Source: Candidatus Parcubacteria bacterium
GTDB lineage: Bacteria > Patescibacteriota > Minisyncoccia > Minisyncoccales > PEYH01
DNA: 14,472 nucleotides
Assembly (NCBI GenBank): GCA_026395615.1
Contig: JAPLYH010000024.1
Span: 4,189 to 18,660, forward strand
Direction: 5' to 3'
Shown here: positions 6,566-11,694 of the stretch, piece by piece
How positions within the stretch are numbered: position 1 is the stretch's first letter
How the letters are laid out: each line of letters opens with the position of its first letter
Translations under genes and position numbers: made by a program
The notes under the pieces: generated by a model
What the model saw: the letters and a program-made list of their open reading frames with translations, nothing else
The model's database searches: none
What the model was told of the DNA's origin: nothing

Positions 6566-6604
6566 GGCGGGTGAGTAGCTCAACCTTCGCTGTGCTACCC
6601 CGCC
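6566..6604 (-). other. 11-bp GC hairpin overlapping the stop of the 29-aa frame
   Basis: GGCGGG (6566-6571) pairs with CCCGCC (6599-6604) and GTAGC (6575-6579) with GCTAC (6594-6598), leaving a 3-nt bulge and a 14-nt loop. The TAG at 6595-6597 lies in the stem, the same arrangement as at 1024-1045 in island 1. Confidence 0.55.
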
Positions 6605-6684
6605 GTCGCCGAAGTCGAAGAACGATGCCGTGGGTGCTGCGATGTCCTAGTGGATCCGACCGGACCTGCCCCACAACTCTTCAT
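6595..6684 (-). CDS. Possible 29-aa peptide in island 2
   Basis: GGGAGG (6691-6696), six bases and ATGAAGAGT make a near-ideal initiation site for a 29-residue frame ending in TAG. It begins MKSCGAGPVGSTR and continues as a serine-, threonine- and arginine-rich tail ending S-A-T-A-G. It has no membrane segment, so it resembles the island 1 peptides only in the start region (ATGAAGAG and an ACTCTG leader also seen before micropeptide C). The frame extends upstream to 6852 without a stop, but that extension runs back through the promoter. The biased composition may simply reflect structured GC-rich RNA. Confidence 0.3.
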   Translation of the reverse strand: MKSCGAGPVGSTRTSQHPRHRSSTSATAG

Positions 6685-6743
6685 CAGAGTCCTCCCTTCG
6701 TTGCCACCGGCAACTCGTGAGTGCGCATGTCGTGCGCCGAAAG

Positions 6744-6776
6744 CTAGAACCGACGTCCGCAGATGACTACAATCAC
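6744..6776 (-). CDS. Possible 10-aa leader peptide at the 5' end of the island 2 RNA
   Basis: AAGGAGGT is followed after 8 nt by GTG and the frame (M)IVVICGRRF ending in TAG, about 40 nt after the predicted transcription start. The SD is the strongest in the window apart from that of island 3. A peptide this short at a 5' end suggests translation-coupled control, or ribosome loading onto a structured RNA. Without conservation data the frame could be fortuitous. Confidence 0.3.
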   Translation of the reverse strand: MIVVICGRRF

Positions 6777-6823
6777 CTGCCCCCACCTCCTTTTTACCCG
6801 GTTGGGTATCGTTAGGTATTATC

Positions 6824-6852
6824 ATATTATCACAATATCCAAATTTTGTCAA
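6824..6852 (-). promoter_or_regulatory. Strong sigma70-type promoter of island 2
   Basis: Perfect TTGACA (6847-6852), exactly 17 bp, then TAATAT (6824-6829, 4 of 6 consensus positions). Start is predicted near 6817. Island 3 has a promoter with the same perfect -35. Confidence 0.75.
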
Positions 6853-6874
6853 TAGTTTTATAAAAAATTTAAAA

Positions 6875-6888
6875 CCACAAAATTGTGG
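6875..6888. promoter_or_regulatory. 14-bp palindrome upstream of the island 2 promoter
   Basis: CCACAA-AA-TTGTGG is a 6-bp inverted repeat about 22 bp upstream of the -35 box, overlapping the DnaA-box-like 9-mer. It could be an operator or part of the repeat's own recognition site. Confidence 0.3.
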
Positions 6889-6892
6889 ATAA
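6884..6892 (-). promoter_or_regulatory. Perfect DnaA-box sequence at the edge of repeat copy 2
   Basis: TGTGGATAA is TTATCCACA on the minus strand, the strict DnaA-box consensus. It occupies the same position in the repeat as the variant box at 576-584. No cluster of boxes or origin-type AT-rich unwinding array surrounds it, so an origin is not claimed. Confidence 0.4.
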
Positions 6893-7009
6893 CTTATTCC
6901 AAAAAATTACGCCACCCGGCATCGTTGTGAGATTCCTCTTATCCGGCATGGGTTCCGGCATTTCACGAAAATTACGCCACCCGGCGGCGTAATTTGCCGG
7001 TGACGTAAT
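6884..7009. repeat. REP/BIME-like palindromic repeat, copy 2, plus an inverted half-copy
   Basis: Positions 6884-6993 match copy 1 at 576-685 in the same orientation. ATTACGCCACCCGGC occurs at 6906-6920 and 6971-6985, with a stem-loop at 6971-6993. Copy 2 alone has an extra element: GCCGGTGACGTAAT at 6996-7009 is a near match to the reverse complement of the same 15-mer, giving head-to-tail plus inverted units as in BIMEs. Confidence 0.85.
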
Positions 7010-7017
7010 TTCGTTTT

Positions 7018-7047
7018 AAAAAAATATTATTAAATACTTTGAATAAT
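7018..7047 (-). terminator. Weak AT-rich terminator after the glycosidase operon
   Basis: On the minus strand ATTATT (7042-7047) and AATAAT (7026-7031) form a 6-bp stem with a 10-nt loop, then A and seven T residues. It follows the stop at 7049 at once. The stem is all A-T, so efficiency is doubtful. Confidence 0.4.
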
Positions 7048-7048
7048 T

Positions 7049-8041
7049 TTACTGCATTAACAAGCTCTTCACCTCGTCCCAGATTTCCGGCTGATTTTGT
7101 TTAGTTTTCATCCAATACCACCACTCTGACCCCCATAAATAAAAAGTATCTGTGCCAGTATTTTTAGCGAACTGAATTATCTTCTTAAATTTTTCAAGAT
7201 TCATTGATTTTGCTTGCTCTTCTAACGGAGAATCATACAAAAGAGTGGAGCCCCACGGCTCTGCTTGAAGTTCAACACAAATTGATGATTTGTTAAAAAT
7301 TTCTTTTATAAGCCAGGCCTTGCGATTATAATAAATTGCGGGAAACGGATATGTAACATGTCTTTTAAGTTCTTTAAACCAAACATTCTTATAAAGCGTA
7401 AATCCCAAAACATCTCCCAATTTAGCCGCTTTAAACCATAAAGAATATTCTCCGCTATCAGAGATAACTACTGGCCTATTATCTAAGGATTTCACTTGCT
7501 TTATTTCTTGTTTTAAAAATTCATCCCCTAATAGAACGCATTCTCCAAAAGGATAAAGTGGTTCATTCTCAACCTGCCAATATTTTATTGCGGGACTATT
7601 TTTATAATGCGAAACTATCCTCTCAACCATTTCTAAGGTTTTTATTTTTTGACTTTCAATATCTAATGAGCCTATCCATTGAGGCATATGACATTCCGGC
7701 CATCTCGGGACTTTTCTGCCTATAACTAAAAGTATCTTTGCTCCCCTTTTATCCGCTTCATTAATTTGCCAATCTATATCAGTAAAATCAAAAACTCCTG
7801 GCTCTTTTTCTATCAAGTCCCAGTATGCAATGAGTTTTAGATTTTTAATCTGCAAATCATCTAAAATCGCAAGATAATTTTCTTTCCAATCAAGTCCCAT
7901 TAATTCAGCATGTTTTTGGGAAAAAACAGTCCCCCAATTAATTTTCTCTGCGGGTGTTGCTTTCCCTACAAAAAGAAAAACAAAAACACCGATTATAATT
8001 ATCAATAAAACCGACAAAATAATTTTTAAAATCTTGGGCAT
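7049..8041 (-). CDS. Membrane-anchored clan GH-A glycoside hydrolase-like protein
   Basis: This 330-residue protein has an N-terminal membrane anchor (about 5-26) and a TIM-barrel glycosidase body presumably held outside the cell. The acid/base position is Glu160 in WQVENEP (155-161). The nucleophile is likely Glu257 in CVELQAEPWGS (255-265), the spacing expected for clan GH-A retaining enzymes such as GH5, GH39 and GH42. YLWGSEWWYW (301-310) fits the last strand. The exact GH family and substrate cannot be assigned by eye. Its ATG lies one base after the stop of the transporter gene upstream (TAA-G-ATG), so translation is probably coupled. It is the last gene of the four-gene cluster. Confidence 0.75.
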   Translation of the reverse strand: MPKILKIILSVLLIIIIGVFVFLFVGKATPAEKINWGTVFSQKHAELMGLDWKENYLAILDDLQIKNLKLIAYWDLIEKEPGVFDFTDIDWQINEADKRGAKILLVIGRKVPRWPECHMPQWIGSLDIESQKIKTLEMVERIVSHYKNSPAIKYWQVENEPLYPFGECVLLGDEFLKQEIKQVKSLDNRPVVISDSGEYSLWFKAAKLGDVLGFTLYKNVWFKELKRHVTYPFPAIYYNRKAWLIKEIFNKSSICVELQAEPWGSTLLYDSPLEEQAKSMNLEKFKKIIQFAKNTGTDTFYLWGSEWWYWMKTKQNQPEIWDEVKSLLMQ

Positions 8042-8042
8042 C

Positions 8043-8975
8043 TTAGATCGTTAATAATATTAATCCTGTAATTATAAACAAAATGGCGAATGCTTTCTGA
8101 AAAACTACTTGTTTAGAAATTTTATCAGACAAAAATCTTGGGAATTTATAAGATAAAAGAACGGTTAAAATCAAAAGGAATACATATCTTACCCCCTCTG
8201 CCGCGTTTATGAATGCCAAATAAGAAATCGGGGCAAGAAAAATAGCAAGATTTTGCAAAATCCCTGAACCAACTCCAATCAATTGGTTAAAAAGAAATAA
8301 CAAAATAACTCTCGGTTTTTTGTGAGGTGACAACGTTTTTTTCTGTCTTTTTTTGAAAATTTCCTTTCTGATTTCTTTAGAAAATAAAAATAATAAGGCG
8401 ACCAGAAAACCACCGACTTTAATCCAGATTAATCCGGAAATAAATGGCTGAGAAATATAAACAAGTTTTGTGGTGAAAAAACTTAGGGCAAATAATAATG
8501 CTGTCAGCCCAGACAGAATAAAACTCTTTTTAGTAATACGGTTGTTTTTTTCCAAACTTATCAATACGCTTCCTGTTATTAAAAACACAAACGCCAAAAT
8601 TTTTCCAGCACTTAATGAAGTGATAGTCTCTCTTGATTGTAAAGCGAAGATATAGCTAAAAATTAGGGTAAAAATCGGTAAAATACCTCCAATTGCAGGG
8701 ATAACTCTTGATGCTTCAAATAATCGGAGCGATTCAAATAAACCTAATAATCCAAAAAACCAAAGCGCGCCTGAAAGTAGGGCAATGAGCAAAGTTATCG
8801 TATCTGGTAAAACAAAACCAAATGGCGCTAATACAAAAACAAAAATACCAAGTATACTTACATAAAAAGCGTAAAGTTTTGGCTTAGCAAGAGGCCCGGT
8901 TAATAAAAAATCATCAATAACAGCAGATATTGCCAAGAGAAAATAAGCTATAATTGCGAAGATTATCCAAAGCAT
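8043..8975 (-). CDS. EamA/DMT-superfamily permease
   Basis: This 310-residue, very hydrophobic protein shows about ten membrane segments, consistent with two five-helix EamA repeats of the drug/metabolite transporter superfamily. The halves are separated by a basic cytoplasmic loop at about 200-221 (KEIRKEIFKKRQKK). It could export or import a small solute; position between glycosidases suggests a sugar or cell-wall fragment, but DMT substrates cannot be predicted from sequence. The ATG at 8975 lies 27 bp after the GH1 stop and has no SD. Its stop is one base from the start of the anchored hydrolase gene. Confidence 0.75.
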   Translation of the reverse strand: MLWIIFAIIAYFLLAISAVIDDFLLTGPLAKPKLYAFYVSILGIFVFVLAPFGFVLPDTITLLIALLSGALWFFGLLGLFESLRLFEASRVIPAIGGILPIFTLIFSYIFALQSRETITSLSAGKILAFVFLITGSVLISLEKNNRITKKSFILSGLTALLFALSFFTTKLVYISQPFISGLIWIKVGGFLVALLFLFSKEIRKEIFKKRQKKTLSPHKKPRVILLFLFNQLIGVGSGILQNLAIFLAPISYLAFINAAEGVRYVFLLILTVLLSYKFPRFLSDKISKQVVFQKAFAILFIITGLILLTI

Positions 8976-9002
8976 GTTTTGTTGTTTATTTTATGGCGAG
9001 GA

Positions 9003-10121
9003 TCAATCTTCTATAATCAGCTGATTATTCTTGCAAGTTTCCGAATAAAAATATGCGCTTGGACGAGGTTTTCTCTCAAGGGTTTTATAATCAACTTCAA
9101 TTAATCCAAACCTGGGCTCGTAACCATCTGTCCATTCAAAATTATCCATCAAAGACCAATAAAAATATCCTCTAATATCAACTCCCTCTTGTATTGCATT
9201 ATGAACACTCTTTAAAATTTCCCCAATATACCATTTACGATTCTTGTCCTGCGCATCAGCCAATCCATTTTCTGTAATATAAATCGGCTTATTATACTTT
9301 TGTAAATCCTTTAATAGATAATAAATCCCCTCTGGATATAACTCCCACCCCATATCGGAAACTTTTTTGTTTTCATTTTTTACTTTAAAAGGAAATCGAA
9401 TTCTAAGGCGCATATAAAAGTTCAAACCAATAAAATCCGTCTGATTTTTTATTTTATTCAAAAAGTACTCGTTTTGCCACCAATTAAGAAACCTCACGCT
9501 AAGCTTATCCAATAAATTTTTATATGGTTCAAAATAAGTATCATTTTTGATTATGCCGACCGAAATATTGCCATCCCCAAATGCTGTAAATAATCTATAA
9601 ACCTTTTTGTGCGCTTTTATCAAATTATTTACTCCATGCCAAGAAAAGACCATTGGCTCGTTGATTGTCGTCCAAAAATCAACTAAATCTTTATACTCCC
9701 CAAACATTTTAGCAGCATATCTTGTAAAATATTGAATGGATTCTTTATTGCTAAACCCTCCTTTTTCAGATAGCCATTGCGGTAAAGTAAAATGATGTAG
9801 AGTAACCATTGTTTTAATTCCTCTTCTTTTCAACGACTCTAACACTTTTCTATAATGTTCTATCTCTGCTTTATTAAACTTACCTTCTTTCGGTTCAACT
9901 CTCGCCCATTCTATTGAAAAACGATAAGCGTTCTGGTTCAATATTTTCAATAGATCAAAATCTTGCTCAAAACGATTATAATGATCGCAAGCATTACCGG
10001 CAGGCCCCTTGCTATTTTTAGGCGGATTAATTTCCCAATCAGAAAACTTGTTCTCTCCCTCCACCTGATAAGCAGAAGTAGCGCTTCCCCATAAAAATTT
10101 TTCTGGGAATTTCAATATCAT
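9003..10121 (-). CDS. GH1 family glycosidase (beta-glucosidase-like), short form
   Basis: This is a cytoplasmic GH1 enzyme with no signal peptide, expected to hydrolyse beta-linked disaccharides or glycosides. Marks include the N-terminal FLWGSATSAYQVEGE (9-23), YRFSIEWARVEP (66-77), TLHHFTLPQWL (107-117), acid/base Glu155 in TTINEP, nucleophile Glu284 in YITENGLAD, and FYWSLMDNFEWTDGYEPRFG (320-339). At 372 residues it is shorter than the usual 440-480. The loss is central: after NEP the chain runs almost directly into NNLIKAHKKVYR, and the region around 195-230 is also reduced. Both catalytic glutamates remain, so it is probably active. The ATG overlaps the GH3 stop by 4 bp (ATGA). Confidence 0.92.
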   Translation of the reverse strand: MILKFPEKFLWGSATSAYQVEGENKFSDWEINPPKNSKGPAGNACDHYNRFEQDFDLLKILNQNAYRFSIEWARVEPKEGKFNKAEIEHYRKVLESLKRRGIKTMVTLHHFTLPQWLSEKGGFSNKESIQYFTRYAAKMFGEYKDLVDFWTTINEPMVFSWHGVNNLIKAHKKVYRLFTAFGDGNISVGIIKNDTYFEPYKNLLDKLSVRFLNWWQNEYFLNKIKNQTDFIGLNFYMRLRIRFPFKVKNENKKVSDMGWELYPEGIYYLLKDLQKYNKPIYITENGLADAQDKNRKWYIGEILKSVHNAIQEGVDIRGYFYWSLMDNFEWTDGYEPRFGLIEVDYKTLERKPRPSAYFYSETCKNNQLIIED

Positions 10122-11191
10122 TTAATCCCTAATTTTAATTTAATAATTCTTAATGCTGACTGATTAATCCTATCTTCGCTTATTCTACCATTTTCCAGTG
10201 CTTTTTTAAGCGCATTTACCCCGTCCTTCGCGGGCAAACGCCAGCCAGAAAAAACCAAGACATCAACGCCCGATTCCACTGGCATAGATACAATATCTTC
10301 TAAATCATATTTATTTAACAAAGAATTTTGATCTAAATCATCAGAAACAACCAAAATATCATTTCCAAGTTCTGTTTTCAAAAAATCAATTCCCTTTTTA
10401 GAAAAAGTAAATGGAAAATTTGCATCAATATCTTTATAAATAACATTTGCAGTCATTACCATCTCCGGTTTTGCAGAAATCGCTTGTTTGAATAAATCAA
10501 CTGGCGGAGTGTTTTCTTTAATCGCCAATTTCTCTTCCGGATTAAAGAGAATACTCCCGTATCCTGGAAAATGTTTAATCGCCGTGAAAATTCCTGTATT
10601 TTTTTGACCTAAAACTAAATTTTTTGCCAAATCCCCCACATTTTCCTGTTCTTTATTAAATGAACGATTATAAATAAAATCTCCCAGCTCTGCATTATCC
10701 AAAATCGGAGCAAAATTCAAAGAAATACCAAATTGTTTTAATTCTATACTTCTTTTATAACCAACCTGAAGAGCGGTTTCCGGATTCTCAATGGCATTTT
10801 GAGCGGTTTTCTCCTGAATAAAATCAATTCTATTTATTTCTCCTCCTTCCTGGTCTACCGCTATAAACATAGGGATTCCCGTATCTTGCAAAGCTATTTG
10901 CTGAAGCCCTTCTACTAATTTTAATAATTGACCCCTGTCTTCTATGTTCCATCCCAAAAGCAAAACCCCTCCTGGATGAAGTTCTTTTATTGTTGTTTTT
11001 ATATCTTCTGTAAGCTCCTTGCCTTCAAAACCAATAATAAAAAGCTGGCCTATTTTCTGGTTTAAATTAAGTTTGCCTAACAAAAAATCGTTAGATAATT
11101 TTGAAACCTCATCAGAGTCGCCGGAAATATAAACCAAAAAAACAATCATCACTAAGGCAGTCATTATAAAAATAAGTGAGGCGAGTTTCAT
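10118..11191 (-). CDS. GH3 N-terminal-domain protein (NagZ-like), anchored, lacking the NagZ Asp-His dyad
   Basis: This 357-residue protein has an N-terminal signal anchor (about 5-23) and a GH3 barrel. NQKIGQLFIIGFEG (44-57), AVDQEGG (111-117), NFAPILD (159-165), KHFPGYG (206-212) and VVSDDLDQ (281-288) follow the order of beta-N-acetylhexosaminidases, with Asp284 the likely nucleophile. In NagZ the loop after KHFPGHG carries an Asp-Ser-His acid/base dyad. Here the loop reads SILFNPEEKLAIK and has neither the aspartate nor the histidine, and the histidine in PGHG is tyrosine. It may use another acid, have other specificity, or only bind glycans. It is first in the operon. A weak promoter (TTGTTT, 18 bp, TAAAAT at 11215-11244) overlaps the island 3 terminator. 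Confidence 0.85.
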   Translation of the reverse strand: MKLASLIFIMTALVMIVFLVYISGDSDEVSKLSNDFLLGKLNLNQKIGQLFIIGFEGKELTEDIKTTIKELHPGGVLLLGWNIEDRGQLLKLVEGLQQIALQDTGIPMFIAVDQEGGEINRIDFIQEKTAQNAIENPETALQVGYKRSIELKQFGISLNFAPILDNAELGDFIYNRSFNKEQENVGDLAKNLVLGQKNTGIFTAIKHFPGYGSILFNPEEKLAIKENTPPVDLFKQAISAKPEMVMTANVIYKDIDANFPFTFSKKGIDFLKTELGNDILVVSDDLDQNSLLNKYDLEDIVSMPVESGVDVLVFSGWRLPAKDGVNALKKALENGRISEDRINQSALRIIKLKLGIK

Positions 11192-11230
11192 CTTTTTATT
11201 ATCTCATTTTTCTAATTTTATTTAAATCCT

Positions 11231-11267
11231 ATTATCAAAAACAAACGCCCATCTTGCGACAGGCGTC
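11231..11267 (-). terminator. Intrinsic terminator of island 3 with GNRA loop
   Basis: On the minus strand GACGCCTGTC and GATGGGCGTT pair over ten positions (three G-U wobbles) around a GCAA tetraloop (11244-11267). TGTTTTTG follows. It lies 23 bp after the island 3 stop codon. Confidence 0.7.
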
Positions 11268-11270
11268 ATG

Positions 11271-11288
11271 CGGTACGAGCGGTACGAG
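11271..11288. repeat. Tandem 9-bp repeat
   Basis: CGGTACGAG occurs twice in tandem between the island 3 stop codon and its terminator. Too short to interpret. Confidence 0.4.
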
Positions 11289-11290
11289 CG

Positions 11291-11596
11291 CTACTCGCCG
11301 TGGGAGAACATGATACTCAATTCTCCGTAGGGAATGCGCTCGTAAGTCTCTGACCGGACTTCTCTGTGGACATAATAGAAGACCTCGTCCACCTTCTTGC
11401 CGGCCTTCTTGATCTCCTCTTTGGCCCAGCGGATCACTTCTACTGCCAGGGCATTGCATGGGATTCTTGGAAAGACATGGGCAAATGCTCCAGATCCTCC
11501 AGGAACCTCACTCTTCATGATTCGGAGTTCGAACCTAATACCCCCGAACTCCTTCCTCACTGTCTTCTCAACATCTAGGTACCTCTCGTCTGCCAC
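11291..11596 (-). CDS. GC-rich orphan small protein of island 3 (101 aa)
   Basis: I do not recognise this protein. It is soluble, charged, and mixed alpha/beta by appearance. It starts (M)ADERYLDVEKTVRKEFGG, has a glycine-rich turn (VPGGSG), then a basic amphipathic helix (EVIRWAKEEIKKAGKKVDE) and strand-like FYYVHREV. It has no signal peptide, membrane segment or obvious metal site. Codons are GC-ending (AAG, GAG, GTC, ATC), unlike the AT-rich neighbours, yet show normal coding character. I chose the GTG at 11596 because GGAGGT lies 7 nt upstream; GTG codons at 11602 and 11605 are too close to that SD. Its own promoter and terminator make it a single-gene unit. Foreign origin or a conserved high-expression gene are both possible. 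Confidence 0.7.
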   Translation of the reverse strand: MADERYLDVEKTVRKEFGGIRFELRIMKSEVPGGSGAFAHVFPRIPCNALAVEVIRWAKEEIKKAGKKVDEVFYYVHREVRSETYERIPYGELSIMFSHGE

Positions 11597-11636
11597 CGCC
11601 ACCACCTCCGTAGGATTTACTGCCCACTATATTTAT

Positions 11637-11666
11637 AATATACCACATATTATGTGCCTTTGTCAA
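11637..11666 (-). promoter_or_regulatory. Strong promoter of island 3
   Basis: Perfect TTGACA (11661-11666), an 18-bp spacer and TATATT (11637-11642). Start is predicted near 11630, about 34 nt before the GTG. Confidence 0.7.
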
Positions 11667-11694
11667 TAAAATTAAACTTATTTATAACTCATTT

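Larger units (their letters stand above)
6208..6817 (-). ncRNA. GC-rich island 2: candidate structured RNA of about 600 nt
   Basis: A near-consensus promoter (6824-6852) and a terminator (6208-6228) delimit a minus-strand transcript of about 600 nt in an otherwise AT-rich genome. The body lacks a convincing long protein gene but is rich in inverted repeats: 6241-6297 with a C(UUCG)G tetraloop, 6303-6328, 6444-6460 and 6566-6604. In AT-rich genomes such GC islands are often structured RNAs. I looked for hallmarks of RNase P RNA, tmRNA, SRP RNA and 6S RNA and did not find them. Two SD-led short frames near the 5' end (6744-6776, 6595-6684) mean it could instead be a messenger for small peptides with a long structured 3' region. 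Confidence 0.4.

Noticed and set aside
6321..6578. Plus-strand 85-aa frame with a leucine-rich LTNLTALTELTVL stretch
   Set aside because: It begins at a TTG inside a hairpin with no SD or promoter, the rest has random GC-rich composition, and it opposes the strand with the strong promoter and terminator.
6208..6817. Island 2 as RNase P RNA, tmRNA, SRP RNA or a tRNA cluster
   Set aside because: No RNase P P4 signature, no tmRNA tag frame or tRNA-like ends, no SRP GGAAG/AGCAG core, and the GGTTCGAGAC string near 6380 has no matching acceptor or anticodon arms.
6595..6852. Full 85-aa minus-strand frame of island 2
   Set aside because: Its first residues would be translated from the -35 and -10 boxes of the promoter itself; only the part from the ATG at 6684 has an SD.
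6884..6892. Replication origin at the DnaA box
   Set aside because: A single box without clustering, no dnaA/dnaN neighbours, and the box is part of a repeated element.
830..11640. GC-rich islands as assembly chimeras or contamination
   Set aside because: Not excluded, but their AT-rich promoters and terminators lie in host-like flanks on the same strand and the neighbouring genes are intact; read coverage across the junctions would settle it.
11235..11669. Other small frames over island 3 (11235-11459 minus, 11366-11578 and 11397-11669 plus)
   Set aside because: They are shadows of the SD-led 101-aa frame; one crosses the terminator and another crosses the promoter.
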